A stretch of DNA of 64,000 nucleotides from the NCBI RefSeq assembly GCF_904848665.1, contig NZ_CAJHCQ010000020.1:1-64000 (forward strand). Reading direction: 5' to 3'. Both the position numbers and the translations under genes were made by a program. Within the stretch, counting starts at the first letter, position 1, and every line of letters begins with the position of its first letter. The DNA comes from Paraburkholderia hiiakae. GTDB taxonomy: Bacteria > Pseudomonadota > Gammaproteobacteria > Burkholderiales > Burkholderiaceae. Shown one piece after another: positions 1 through 9,517 of this stretch. Under the pieces are notes generated by a model. The model was given only the letters and a program-made list of their open reading frames with translations. It searched no databases and was not told the DNA's origin.

Positions 1-1
1 C

Positions 2-613
2 GAACCGATGTCGGCGCTCGACAAGAAGATCCGCCAGAAGACCCAGCTCGAACTCGTGAACATCATCGAGAAAGTCGATGTCACCTGTGTGATGGTCACG
101 CACGATCAGGAAGAGGCGATGACCATGGCCAACCGCCTCGCCGTCATGAGCGAAGGCCGCATCGTGCAGATCGGCTCGCCGGGCGAAGTCTACGAATTCC
201 CCAACAGCCGCTTCTCGGCCGAGTTCATCGGCTCGACCAACCTGTTCGAAGGCAAGGTCGTCGAGGACGAGCCCGATCACATCTTCGTGGAAAGCGAAGA
301 CCTCGAAACGCGCATGTATGTGAGCCATGGCGTAACCGGGCCGCTCGGCATGCCCGTTGGTATTTCGGTGCGCCCGGAGCGTGTGCGGGTGACGCGCGAA
401 AAGCCTGGCACGCCGCACAACTGGGCGCGCGGCGTGGTCACGGACGTTGCCTACATGGGCAGCTATTCGCTTTATCACGTGCGTCTTCCGGGCGGCAAGG
501 TGGTCGTCTCGAACCTCTCCAGCTCGCACCTCATGAACGAGGGCGCGCCCGCCTGGAACGACGACGTTTATGTGTCCTGGTCGCCGGCCAGCGGCGTCGT
601 GCTCACGCAGTAA
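2..613 (+). CDS. potG: Polyamine ABC transporter ATP-binding protein, 3' part only
   Basis: C-terminal part of the ATPase that powers spermidine/putrescine import. The window starts in the D-loop (EPMSALD). The H-loop follows (VMVTHDQEEAMTMANR), then about 100 residues of TOBE-type regulatory domain. Walker A, the Q-loop and the signature motif lie upstream of the window. The stop is 13 bases before the permease potH, which has an AAGGAGG ribosome site, so this is the start of a potG-H-I operon. PotG and PotA are close relatives. The adjacent PuuB-like oxidases favour a putrescine role, but the substrate is inferred. Confidence 0.9.
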   Translation, partial: EPMSALDKKIRQKTQLELVNIIEKVDVTCVMVTHDQEEAMTMANRLAVMSEGRIVQIGSPGEVYEFPNSRFSAEFIGSTNLFEGKVVEDEPDHIFVESEDLETRMYVSHGVTGPLGMPVGISVRPERVRVTREKPGTPHNWARGVVTDVAYMGSYSLYHVRLPGGKVVVSNLSSSHLMNEGAPAWNDDVYVSWSPASGVVLTQ

Positions 614-626
614 GGAGGCCTGAATC

Positions 627-1598
627 ATGAGTACCTCTCTTCCCGCTACGCCTGCTGCCGGCAATACCGGCAGCGGCGCCCGCCGCGGCGCACTCGCGCG
701 CCTCTTCTCGCGCTTCGTGCCCTCGGGCCGCACCGCCGTGATCGGCGTGCCGTTCGTGTGGCTCACGCTGTTCTTTGCCGTGCCGTTCGTGCTCGTGTTC
801 AAGATCAGCTTCGCCGACCAGATGATGGCGGTGCCGCCCTACACGAACCTGGTGCAGATGAAGGACGGCGTCGTGCATTTCGCACTGCAGCTCGGCCACT
901 ACGCGTTCCTGCTGCAGGACGACCTGTACATCGCCACCTACATCAGCTCGCTGAAGATGGCGGCGGTGTCCACCGTCCTCTGCCTTCTGATCGGCTATCC
1001 GATCGCCTATTACATTGCGCGCTCGAATCCGGCCACGCGCAACCTGCTCATGATGGGCGTGATGCTGCCGTTCTGGACGTCGTTCCTGATCCGCGTGTAT
1101 GCGTGGATCGGCATCCTCAAGGACGACGGCCTGCTCAATCACACACTCGTGGCCATCGGCCTCATCCATTCGCCGCTTCGGCTCTATCACAGCGACGCGG
1201 GCGTCTATATCGGCATGGTCTATTCGTACCTGCCGTTCATGGTGATGCCGCTCTACGCGCACCTCGTGAAGATGGACCTCACGCTGCTCGAAGCCGCCTA
1301 TGACCTGGGCGCGAAGCCCTGGGTGGCGTTCACGCGGATCACGCTGCCGCTCTCGAAGAACGGGATCATCGCGGGCAGCCTGCTCGTCTTCATCCCAGCT
1401 GTTGGCGAGTACGTGATTCCCGAACTGCTCGGCGGCGCCGACACGCTCATGATCGGCCGCGTGATGTGGGACGAGTTCTTCAACAACATGGACTGGCCGA
1501 TGGCCTCTGCCGTGACGGTCGCGATGGTGCTGCTGCTGCTCGTGCCGATGGCCCTCTTTCAGCACAACCAGGTCAAGCAACTGGAGGACGGCAAATGA
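627..1598 (+). CDS. potH: Polyamine ABC transporter permease PotH
   Basis: Inner-membrane permease, 323 aa. A hydrophilic N-terminus is followed by about six hydrophobic segments. The EAA loop that contacts the ATPase is visible (EAAYDLGAKPWVAFTRITLP, about residues 222-241). The length is normal for PotB/PotH. The start has a strong AAGGAGG just upstream. The stop overlaps the potI start in an ATGA, so the two permeases are translationally coupled. Confidence 0.93.
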   Translation: MSTSLPATPAAGNTGSGARRGALARLFSRFVPSGRTAVIGVPFVWLTLFFAVPFVLVFKISFADQMMAVPPYTNLVQMKDGVVHFALQLGHYAFLLQDDLYIATYISSLKMAAVSTVLCLLIGYPIAYYIARSNPATRNLLMMGVMLPFWTSFLIRVYAWIGILKDDGLLNHTLVAIGLIHSPLRLYHSDAGVYIGMVYSYLPFMVMPLYAHLVKMDLTLLEAAYDLGAKPWVAFTRITLPLSKNGIIAGSLLVFIPAVGEYVIPELLGGADTLMIGRVMWDEFFNNMDWPMASAVTVAMVLLLLVPMALFQHNQVKQLEDGK

Positions 1599-2506
1599 TC
1601 AAGCCCAACCGTACACTTTCCGCGGGCGTTCTTACCCTCGGCTTCCTGTTCCTCTACATCCCGATCATCAGCCTCGTCGTGTACTCGTTCAACGAGTCCA
1701 AGCTCGTCACGGTGTGGTCCGGCTTCTCGCTGAAGTGGTACGCGGCGCTGCTGCAGGATGACGAACTGCTCAGCGCGGCGTGGCTGTCGCTGAAGATCGG
1801 TCTGATGACGGCATTCGCATCCGTCGTGATCGGCACGTGGGCCGGCTACGTGCTCGCGCGCATGGGCCGCTTCAGGGGCTTCGCGCTCTTCGCCGGCATG
1901 ATCAACGCGCCGCTCGTGATTCCCGAAGTCATTCAGGGCATTTCGTTGCTGCTGCTGTTCGTCGCGATGGAACAGCTCCTCGGCTGGCCGAAGGGTCGTG
2001 GCGTCCTGACCATGTGGATCGGTCACGTGATGCTGTGCGTGTCCTATGTGGCGATCATCGTGCAGTCGCGCGTGAAGGAGATGAACCGCTCGCTCGAGGA
2101 GGCCGCGCTCGATCTTGGCGCTACGCCCTTCAAGGTGTTCTTCGTAATCACGCTGCCGCTGATCTCGCAGGCGCTCATTTCGGGCTGGCTGCTCTCGTTC
2201 ACGCTTTCGATCGACGACCTCGTGCTCTCCGCGTTCCTCTCGGGCCCGGGCTCGACCACGCTGCCGCTCGTGGTGTTCTCGCGTGTGCGTCTCGGCCTGA
2301 ATCCGGAGATGAATGCGCTTGCCACGCTCTTCATCAGCGCGGTGACGATCGGCGTGATCGCGGCCAACCAGATCATGTCGGCCCGCGAAAGAAAGCGCCT
2401 GCGCGACATGCAGCTCGCCTTCGTCCAGCCCGATGCCGCAGAAGCCATCAAGCCAGCCGCGCCCGCTGGCGCGGTGGGCGCACCTATCGGTCGCCGCGCG
2501 GCCTGA
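1595..2506 (+). CDS. potI: Polyamine ABC transporter permease PotI
   Basis: Second permease half, 303 aa. It begins at the ATG that overlaps the potH stop (ATGA); an in-frame extension upstream would run inside potH and was not used. It has six hydrophobic segments and an EAA loop (EEAALDLGATPFKVFFVITLP). The C-terminal 30 residues are Ala/Pro-rich and probably cytoplasmic. It pairs with PotH as the heterodimeric channel of the polyamine importer. The periplasmic binding protein (PotF) is not in the window and is expected upstream of potG. Confidence 0.93.
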   Translation: MIKPNRTLSAGVLTLGFLFLYIPIISLVVYSFNESKLVTVWSGFSLKWYAALLQDDELLSAAWLSLKIGLMTAFASVVIGTWAGYVLARMGRFRGFALFAGMINAPLVIPEVIQGISLLLLFVAMEQLLGWPKGRGVLTMWIGHVMLCVSYVAIIVQSRVKEMNRSLEEAALDLGATPFKVFFVITLPLISQALISGWLLSFTLSIDDLVLSAFLSGPGSTTLPLVVFSRVRLGLNPEMNALATLFISAVTIGVIAANQIMSARERKRLRDMQLAFVQPDAAEAIKPAAPAGAVGAPIGRRAA

Positions 2507-2594
2507 TGAGGATTGCCAGGTAAGGAGGCGCGGCGCATGCCGCTCCTCACCGCACTCGAACCGATTGCAATAACGACCAACAAGGAGAATTTCG

Positions 2595-4187
2595 ATGAAG
2601 AAGAAGTTAATCTGTCTGCTGGTGGCCGGGGCGCTGCCAGGGCTCGCGCTAGCGGACTCGACCAGCGAACAGATCAAAGCCCTGCAGGCACAGCTGAATG
2701 CCCTGCAAAAAGAGGTGAAATCGCTCAAGACCGAACTGGCGCAATCGAAGCCCACCGCGAAAACGGCAGCCGCAGCGCCGGCCACACCGGTTACACCGGC
2801 CACCGCCGCCGCTCCGGTCGTGGACATCAGCTCGCCCGATTACGGCAAGGCGCAGGCGAATCTGACCAACGACCAGGTCGACGCGATGAAGCAACAAATC
2901 GCCAGTCAGCAGCTCAAGGTCGATTCGCTCACCGACGCCGCCAATACCGGTCCGCTCGCGGGCCTTTCGATCACCGGCTACATCGACCCGACGTATATCT
3001 ACAACCGCGCGCCGGGCACGTCGTCGTTCCTGTTCGCGAACCATACGGGTGCGTACAACTACTTCAACAGCACGTTCGGCGATGTCTACCTCGACATCAA
3101 GAAGACCTTCGGCGTGGGCCCGATGGCACCTTCGGCCGAAATCACGCTCATGCCCAACCGCGGCAACGGCATCACGCTGCTGCAGAACGAGCATGGCGAG
3201 ATCGGCAACAACATCCTGAACACGGCTGTCGTTACCGTGCCGGTGACCTCGACGGGCACGTTCGTCGCGGGTCTCATGCCGAGCTTCGGCGGCTATGAGG
3301 TGCAGCAGTCCAACCAGATGCTCACGCTCACGCATAACCTGCTCTACGATTTCTCGGATCCGGGCAGCTATGTGGGCGTCGGCTGGAACTACACGCCGGA
3401 CGGCAGCCAGTGGGCGTTCAAGTTCATGGTCGGCAACGAGCAGTACCGCACCAACGGCGCGGTCGTGCAGACGGGCCAGAACGCGCTGGGCGACCCGATC
3501 ACCACGAGCAACAAGATCCCGACGTTCACGGCGCGCGCGGATTACACGTGGTCGAGCGCGCTCGACATTGGCGGCTCGTTCAATATCGGTCGCCAGACGC
3601 TGCCGAGCGCATTCGATTCGACGACGGGTCAGGCCGTGTACGGCGTGGGTGGCCAGGCATCGAGCTCGGGCGGCTACTTCTTCTTTGGCGAAATGGACGC
3701 GACCTACACGCTCGCGGACATCCAGTACAACGCCGAAGTCGATTACGGCCAGCAGCAGCGCGCCGCGTTCAACGGCGGCAACGCGCAGTGGTACGGCTTC
3801 TCGCTGCTCGCGCACCGCAAGTTCAACGCGCCGGTGGTTGGCCGCATGGGCGTGACGGCACGCTACGACCTGCTCGCGAACGGCAAGAACGGCGGCGGCG
3901 GCGGCGGCATCGTGCTGAATTCGAACGGCATGGACACGGCCAACGGCTTCGGCATTGGTGCGGACTGCCTGGCGAATTCGCAGGCAGGCGGCGGATTCGG
4001 CTTCGAGTGCAAGGGCGCGACGCGCCAGGACGTGGCGCTCGACCTGCTGTTCTACCCGACGCAGCAAATCCAGGTGAAGGTGGAATATCGCCACGACTGG
4101 GCAACGCAGCGCGTGTTCCTGCACGACGACGGCTCGTACGGCAAGAGCAACGACTTGCTCGGCGCGCAGTTCATCTACTCGTTCTGA
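2595..4187 (+). CDS. Predicted outer-membrane beta-barrel protein, DUF3138 type
   Basis: A 530-aa exported protein. It has a clear signal peptide (MKKKLICLLVAGALPGLALA, cut near residue 20), a short coiled coil (about 24-50: SEQIKALQAQLNALQKEV), an Ala/Pro/Thr linker, then a long Gly/aromatic-rich region with alternating beta pattern. It ends in Tyr-Ser-Phe, as outer-membrane barrels usually do. The coiled-coil-plus-barrel plan resembles trimeric porins with periplasmic stalks. I place it in DUF3138 from memory. It follows potI by 88 bases with its own AAGGAG site, so it may be the outer-membrane entry for polyamines; that role is inference from context. Confidence 0.75.
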   Translation: MKKKLICLLVAGALPGLALADSTSEQIKALQAQLNALQKEVKSLKTELAQSKPTAKTAAAAPATPVTPATAAAPVVDISSPDYGKAQANLTNDQVDAMKQQIASQQLKVDSLTDAANTGPLAGLSITGYIDPTYIYNRAPGTSSFLFANHTGAYNYFNSTFGDVYLDIKKTFGVGPMAPSAEITLMPNRGNGITLLQNEHGEIGNNILNTAVVTVPVTSTGTFVAGLMPSFGGYEVQQSNQMLTLTHNLLYDFSDPGSYVGVGWNYTPDGSQWAFKFMVGNEQYRTNGAVVQTGQNALGDPITTSNKIPTFTARADYTWSSALDIGGSFNIGRQTLPSAFDSTTGQAVYGVGGQASSSGGYFFFGEMDATYTLADIQYNAEVDYGQQQRAAFNGGNAQWYGFSLLAHRKFNAPVVGRMGVTARYDLLANGKNGGGGGGIVLNSNGMDTANGFGIGADCLANSQAGGGFGFECKGATRQDVALDLLFYPTQQIQVKVEYRHDWATQRVFLHDDGSYGKSNDLLGAQFIYSF

Positions 4188-4248
4188 TGAAGTCGCGGCG
4201 GGCGGCGCCCTTGTGCTGTCGCCCGCTGCTTCCTGGTACGCTTTTCCT

Positions 4249-5541
4249 ATGCTCAAATTCGCCAATCAGCCTCATGCCCCGTCCTGGTACGCGGCCACCG
4301 CCAACGACACCACCACGCACCCTGCGCTGGAAGGTGCGATCGATGCCGATGTCTGCGTGGTCGGCGCGGGCCTCACGGGCATTTCCGCCGCGCTCAACCT
4401 CGCGGAACGCGGCCACCGCGTCGCGCTCGTGGAAGCCTCGCGAGTGGGGTGGGCTGCAAGCGGGCGCAACGGCGGGCAGTTGATTGGCGGTTTTGCCTGC
4501 GATATCGACACGTTCGCGCAGTTCATGCCCGAAGCCGAGGTCCGTCAGGTCTGGGACATGGGCCTGGAAACACTCGACATCGTGAAGCGGCGCGTCAAGC
4601 AGCACAACATCGACTGCGCGCTCACGGCAGGCTATTTCACCGCGGCGAACAAGGCGCGCGACGTGGATGCACTCCAGCGCTGGCGCGACGAAGCGGCGCA
4701 GCGCTTCGGTTACGACCGCTTCCAGTACGTGGACGGCGACGATGTGGGGCGCTATGTGGCGTCGGCGCGCTATGCGGGCGGCCTCTACGATCCCGATAGC
4801 GGCCATCTGCATCCCCTCAACTACACGCTCGGTCTGGCGCGCGCGGCGCGCGAAGCGGGCGTGCGCGTGTATGAGAACAGCCCCGTCACACGTCTGCGCG
4901 AAGAAAACGGCGGGCATGTGGTCGAAACCGCGCGGGGCAACGTGCGTGCGAAATTCGTTGTGCTCGCATGCAATACGTATTTGGGCGATCTCGCGCCGGC
5001 ACTCTCGCGCAAGATCATGCCCGTGGGCACCTATGTGATCGCAACGGAAAAGCTGGGTGCCGAGCGCATGAATGCGCTGATGCCGGCTCAGGCCGCCGTA
5101 TGCGACAGCCGCTTCGTGCTCGACTACTTCCGTCCTGCGCCGGACACGCGCCTGCTCTGGGGCGGGAAGGTGAGCTATTCCACCTTCGCGCCGCCCAATC
5201 TCGGCGACGCCATGCGCCGCGACATGCTGAAAACGTTTCCGCAACTCGCCGATGTGAAGGTGGATTACGCGTGGGGCGGCTATGTGGATATCACGATGAA
5301 CCGCGCGCCGCACTTCGGCCGCCTCTCGCCCACGGTGTATTTCGCGCAGGGCTTCTCGGGCCACGGCGTGAACACGACGGGACTCGCGGGCACGCTGATC
5401 GCCGAAGCCATTCATGGCCAGGCCGCGCGCTTCGATCTGTTCGGCAAGATCCGACACCGCGATTTTCCCGGCGGCGCTACACTGCGAACCCCTGCCCTCG
5501 TGCTCGCGATGGCGTGGTATCGAATGAAGGACCTGCTTTGA
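4249..5541 (+). CDS. puuB: FAD-dependent amine oxidase, gamma-glutamylputrescine oxidase-like
   Basis: A 430-aa DAO/PuuB-family flavoenzyme. The N-terminal dinucleotide fold is clear (VCVVGAGLTGISAALNLAERG), followed by the WAASGRNGGQ segment typical of PuuB/OrdL proteins. A conserved C-terminal FSGHGVNTTGLAG segment contacts FAD. PuuB oxidises gamma-glutamyl-putrescine in putrescine catabolism, which fits the transporter upstream. The start at 4249 is chosen because the product then begins with the short pre-fold leader seen in the next gene. Its stop overlaps the start of a paralogue (TGATG). The exact amine substrate cannot be read from sequence. Confidence 0.82.
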   Translation: MLKFANQPHAPSWYAATANDTTTHPALEGAIDADVCVVGAGLTGISAALNLAERGHRVALVEASRVGWAASGRNGGQLIGGFACDIDTFAQFMPEAEVRQVWDMGLETLDIVKRRVKQHNIDCALTAGYFTAANKARDVDALQRWRDEAAQRFGYDRFQYVDGDDVGRYVASARYAGGLYDPDSGHLHPLNYTLGLARAAREAGVRVYENSPVTRLREENGGHVVETARGNVRAKFVVLACNTYLGDLAPALSRKIMPVGTYVIATEKLGAERMNALMPAQAAVCDSRFVLDYFRPAPDTRLLWGGKVSYSTFAPPNLGDAMRRDMLKTFPQLADVKVDYAWGGYVDITMNRAPHFGRLSPTVYFAQGFSGHGVNTTGLAGTLIAEAIHGQAARFDLFGKIRHRDFPGGATLRTPALVLAMAWYRMKDLL

Positions 5542-6845
5542 TGACACTCGACCTCGACGCCCAGGCGGACGCTCTCGCCCGCCACTCGTACTACGAAGCC
5601 ACCGCCACGCGCCCCGCCGACGACGACCCCATGCTGGAAGGCACGCTCGACGCCGACGTCTGCGTGATCGGCGCGGGCTTCGCCGGGCTCTCGGTTGCGC
5701 TGGAGTGCCGCGCGCGCGGCCTTTCGGTCGCGGTGCTCGACGCGCATCGTCCCGGCTGGGGCGCCTCGGGCCGCAACGGCGGGCAGACGCTCGTGGGCTT
5801 CGCGAAAGACGAAGTGCTCGAAAAGCAGCTCGGCGCGCAAGGCATACGCGCGGCGTGGGCACTTTCCATCGAAGGCGTGAACCTCGTGCGCGAGCGCATT
5901 GCGCGCTATGGCATCGATTGCGACTTCACGCCGGGTTATCTGACCGTTGCGACGAAGACAAAACGCGTGCCCGATCTGCGCGCGTGGATGGACGCGGCGC
6001 GCGCACGGTGGGGCTACGACCGCCTCGAATGGCTCGATACCGACGCCACGCGCGCACGTGTGGCGTCGCAGCGTTATATCGCGGGCGTCTACGATCCGGT
6101 CTCGGGCCATCTTCATCCGCTCAAGTACTGTCTTGGCCTCGCTGCCGCCGCGCGCAGCGAAGGCGCGCAACTCTTCGCCCATACGCGCGCGCTCGAAGTC
6201 GTGCGCGGCGCACGGCCCGTGGTGAAAACCGCGCACGGCGAGGTGCGCTGCCGCTTCGTGGTGTCGTGCAGCAACGCTGCTCCGGGCGGCGTGTTGCCAG
6301 GCGCCGTGGCCGCACGCATCGCGCCCATCGCGTCGTACATCATTGCGACCGAGCCGCTGGGGCGCGAGCTGGCCGACTCGTTGATCGCGCAACGTTCCGC
6401 CGTGTGCGACAACAACTTCTTTCTCGACTATTTCCGCGTCTCGGCTGACGACCGCATGCTGTTCGGCGGCCGCGCCGATTCGACCGGCGCCGCGCCCGAA
6501 CGCCTGACTGCGGCCATGCAAACGCGCATGAGCGACACGTTCCCGCAACTCGCCGCGGCGCGCGTGGAATACGCGTGGGGCGGCTTCGTCGATGTCACGC
6601 GTAACCGCGCACCCGACTTCGGCGCGATCGACGCGAATTATTACTACGTGCAAGGTTTTTCGGGGCACGGGGTCGCGCTCACGGGCATTGCCGGGCGTCT
6701 CGTTGCGCAGGCCATCGTGGGTGAGCGCGCCTCGTTCGATCTGTTCGTGCAACTGCGGCACGCGCGCTTCCCCGGCGGCCCCGCGTGGCGGCGGCCCGCG
6801 CTCGAAGTCGGCATGCTTTATCACCGCGTGATGGAAATGTTCTGA
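5541..6845 (+). CDS. Second FAD-dependent amine oxidase, paralogue of the preceding gene
   Basis: A 434-aa PuuB/OrdL-type flavoprotein, visibly homologous along its length to the gene before it: a Y(Y/A)xATA leader, VIGAGFAGLSVALECRARG, WGASGRNGGQ and FSGHGVALTGIAG. The pair arose by tandem duplication and is translationally coupled through a one-base overlap. The two proteins differ enough that substrate specialisation, for example different glutamylated polyamines, is plausible. No truncation is seen. Either copy could be the true PuuB. Confidence 0.8.
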   Translation: MTLDLDAQADALARHSYYEATATRPADDDPMLEGTLDADVCVIGAGFAGLSVALECRARGLSVAVLDAHRPGWGASGRNGGQTLVGFAKDEVLEKQLGAQGIRAAWALSIEGVNLVRERIARYGIDCDFTPGYLTVATKTKRVPDLRAWMDAARARWGYDRLEWLDTDATRARVASQRYIAGVYDPVSGHLHPLKYCLGLAAAARSEGAQLFAHTRALEVVRGARPVVKTAHGEVRCRFVVSCSNAAPGGVLPGAVAARIAPIASYIIATEPLGRELADSLIAQRSAVCDNNFFLDYFRVSADDRMLFGGRADSTGAAPERLTAAMQTRMSDTFPQLAAARVEYAWGGFVDVTRNRAPDFGAIDANYYYVQGFSGHGVALTGIAGRLVAQAIVGERASFDLFVQLRHARFPGGPAWRRPALEVGMLYHRVMEMF

Positions 6846-6960
6846 AACGGCACGGCCAGCACGTTCTCCCCGCTTGTTATACCCTTGCGAAAGTCCGCCG
6901 CCCTCGCGCGGCGCACGCACTTCTTCTGCTTGTATCGCCTTTTCGCCAGGAGCAACAGCA

Positions 6961-7935
6961 ATGGATTACGTCAGGTTCGGCTCGACAGGGCTGCAGGTTT
7001 CGCGTCTTTGCCTCGGTTGTATGACTTACGGCGTGGCCGAGCGCGGCACGCACCCTTGGACGCTCGGCGAGGACGCCAGCCGTCCGCTGATCCGCCAGGC
7101 GCTCGACGCCGGCATCAACTTCTTCGACACCGCGAACACCTACTCGGACGGCACCTCGGAGGAGATCGTCGGGCGCGCGCTGCGCGACTTCGTCAAGCGC
7201 GACGACATCGTGCTCGCAACGAAGGTGTACAACCGCATGCGGCCCGGTCCGAACGGCCAGGGCCTTTCGCGCAAGGCCATCCTCACGGAAATCGACCATA
7301 GCCTCAAGCGGCTCGGCACCGATTACGTCGATCTCTACCAGATCCATCGCTGGGACTACAACACGCCCATCGAAGAAACGCTCGAAGCGCTGCACGATGT
7401 GGTGAAGGCGGGCAAGGCGCGTTACATCGGCGCTTCGTCCATGCATGCGTGGCAGTTCAGCAAGGCGCTCTACACCTCACGCCTGAACGGCTGGACCGAG
7501 TTCGTGAGCATGCAGGACCACGTGAACCTGCTGTATCGCGAGGAAGAGCGCGAAATGCTGCCGTTGTGCGCCGATCAGGGCATTGCCGTGATGCCCTGGA
7601 GCCCGCTCGCGCGCGGCCGCCTCACGCGCGACTGGAACGAGACGAGCGAGCGCGAGGCAACCGACAAGTTCGGCAAGACGCTCTACGGCGCCGACGCGGA
7701 TAAAGCCATTATCGATGCGGTCGCAACGATCGCGCGTGCGCACAACGTTCCGCGCGCACAGGTCGCGCTCGCGTGGCTGCTGCACAAGCCGGGCATCACT
7801 TCGCCGATCATCGGCGCCTCGAAGCCGCAGCATCTCGAAGACGCCGTCGCGGCCCTCTCGCTCAAGCTATCCGACGAAGAGATCAAATCGCTTGAAGCGC
7901 CTTATCTGCCGCATGTGATCGCGGGCCATCAGTAA
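6961..7935 (+). CDS. Aldo/keto reductase
   Basis: A 324-aa TIM-barrel NADPH oxidoreductase. The tetrad is visible: Asp56, Tyr61 (FDTANTYSDG), Lys88 (LATKV) and His near residue 126 (YQIHRWD). The C-terminal GASKPQHLED segment binds the cofactor phosphate. It starts at an ATG preceded by CAGGAGC. It lies 115 bases after the oxidase pair and may detoxify the aminoaldehydes they generate, though this is inference. Its 3' end overlaps the convergent MocR gene by 53 bases. Confidence 0.88.
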   Translation: MDYVRFGSTGLQVSRLCLGCMTYGVAERGTHPWTLGEDASRPLIRQALDAGINFFDTANTYSDGTSEEIVGRALRDFVKRDDIVLATKVYNRMRPGPNGQGLSRKAILTEIDHSLKRLGTDYVDLYQIHRWDYNTPIEETLEALHDVVKAGKARYIGASSMHAWQFSKALYTSRLNGWTEFVSMQDHVNLLYREEEREMLPLCADQGIAVMPWSPLARGRLTRDWNETSEREATDKFGKTLYGADADKAIIDAVATIARAHNVPRAQVALAWLLHKPGITSPIIGASKPQHLEDAVAALSLKLSDEEIKSLEAPYLPHVIAGHQ

Positions 7936-9415
7936 GCGACGAGGCCGCGGCCAAACGCTCGCGCACGATGCGCGCGAGCGTCTGCATAAGCGTGTCGGCA
8001 ACGTGCGGCGGTGTTTCCGCATAGCCGAGCAGGAAGCCGTTGTAGCGCGTGGCGTCCGGTGCATCGACGCAATACGCGCTCAATGGCGAGAGATGCAGGC
8101 CGTGCGCGCGCGCGGCTTCGCTCACATCGGCGTCGGTGAGCGCTGCATCGAGACGCACGCTCAGATGCATGCCGCCCGCGTCCGCCGATACCGTCATCAC
8201 CCCTGCCAGATGTTTGTCGATTGCCGCGACAAGGCCGTCGCGGCGCTCTTCGTAGAGCTTGCGCATGCGCCGCAAGTGGCGCGCGTAGCGCCCGCTTTCG
8301 ATGAATTCCGCCAGCGCCAGCTGTTCCGCCACGCGCCCCTGGCGCACGAGCGTGTGATGCGCCTGCGCGAACTGCGCCGCCACACGCTGCGGCACGATCA
8401 TGAAGCCGATGCGCAGGGCCGGAAAGAGCGTCTTGCTGAAGGTGCCGAGATAGATCACGGGCGCGTCGTCCGCGAGGCCCTGGATCGACGGCAGCGGCGG
8501 TCCATCGTGGCGCAGCTCGCTGTCGTAGTCGTCCTCGACGATCCACGCGCCGCACGCACGCGCCTGCTCGATCAGCGCGAGCCGCCGCTCGAGGCTCAGC
8601 ACGCAGCCGAGCGGATACTGGTGCGACGGCGTGAGATAAACGAGTCGCGGCGGACGCTCGCGCCAGTCCTCGGCGCGCGCCGCCATGCCCGCGGCATCCA
8701 CGCTCATCGGCACGAGTTGCAGCCCCGCCGCCGTAAAAGCCACACGTGCGCCCAGATAGCCCGGATTTTCGATCCACGCGCGTTCGCCCTCGTCCGCGAA
8801 CAGACGCGCGCATAAATCGAGGCTCGACTGCGTGCCGTCCGTGACGAACACCTGGCCGGCCTGGCAGCGCACGCCGCGCGAAACCCGCACGTATTGCGCA
8901 ATCGCCTGGCGCAGCGCCGGCATACCCGCGCTGTCGCCATAGCCAAGATCGTGCGCGCGCAACTCGCGCAACGCGCGCTCGACGGCGGTGCGCCATTGCG
9001 CGTAGGGAAACGCGTCGAGCGCGGGCACGCCTGGGCGCAGCGCCTTGGGACCGTCGCGGCCGGTGCGGCGCGGCGGCAGTTCGCGCACGCGGCGCGCGAG
9101 CGCAGGCGCGGGATCTTCGCGCAGCGCGGATTGCGCGGGCGTGGCCGCCGCAGTCGCATTGACCGCGTTGACGACCGAACCGTGGCGCGTAGCGCTGACA
9201 AAGCCCTCTTCCACGAGCCGCTCGTACGCATAGAGCACCGAATTGCGCGCAATGCCGAGTTGCTCTGCGAGCGCACGGCTCGACGCGAGGCGCGTGCCGC
9301 GGCCAATGTCGCCGTCGAGAATCGCGCGGCGCAGGCTCTCGTAAAGCAGGTCCTGCTGCGTGAGCTTGCGCACGGCGCGCTTCGCATAGGCCGTCATCAT
9401 CAACGCGTAGTCCAA
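7883..9415 (-). CDS. MocR-type regulator (GntR HTH fused to aminotransferase fold)
   Basis: 510 aa. A GntR winged helix occupies about residues 18-85 (LYESLRRAILDGDIGRGTRL...LAEQLGIARNSVLYAYERL). A class I aminotransferase domain follows, with its PLP lysine in TFSKTLFPALR. MocR proteins such as GabR, PdxR and TauR use PLP adducts as signals, and GabR controls GABA use, a product of putrescine breakdown. The gene is convergent with the aldo/keto reductase and divergent from the GNAT gene. It is a candidate regulator of the polyamine block, by context only. Confidence 0.88.
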   Translation of the reverse strand: MDYALMMTAYAKRAVRKLTQQDLLYESLRRAILDGDIGRGTRLASSRALAEQLGIARNSVLYAYERLVEEGFVSATRHGSVVNAVNATAAATPAQSALREDPAPALARRVRELPPRRTGRDGPKALRPGVPALDAFPYAQWRTAVERALRELRAHDLGYGDSAGMPALRQAIAQYVRVSRGVRCQAGQVFVTDGTQSSLDLCARLFADEGERAWIENPGYLGARVAFTAAGLQLVPMSVDAAGMAARAEDWRERPPRLVYLTPSHQYPLGCVLSLERRLALIEQARACGAWIVEDDYDSELRHDGPPLPSIQGLADDAPVIYLGTFSKTLFPALRIGFMIVPQRVAAQFAQAHHTLVRQGRVAEQLALAEFIESGRYARHLRRMRKLYEERRDGLVAAIDKHLAGVMTVSADAGGMHLSVRLDAALTDADVSEAARAHGLHLSPLSAYCVDAPDATRYNGFLLGYAETPPHVADTLMQTLARIVRERLAAASSLTDGPRSHAADKALQAI

Positions 9416-9517
9416 ACCCGTGGCTCCATTGTTCTCGGTTTCGGTGGGACTAACAATGGTGCCACAAGTCGCTTACGCTTGGGGGTTTGGGCAAGCCTGC
9501 AAACAAGGAGACAACGC

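Noticed and set aside
2649..4265. Long minus-strand frame opposite the DUF3138 gene and similar antisense frames at 603-1580, 31-33 kb and 46-48 kb
   Set aside because: Arg/His/Val-rich composition and full overlap with well-supported genes; typical antisense frames in high-GC DNA.
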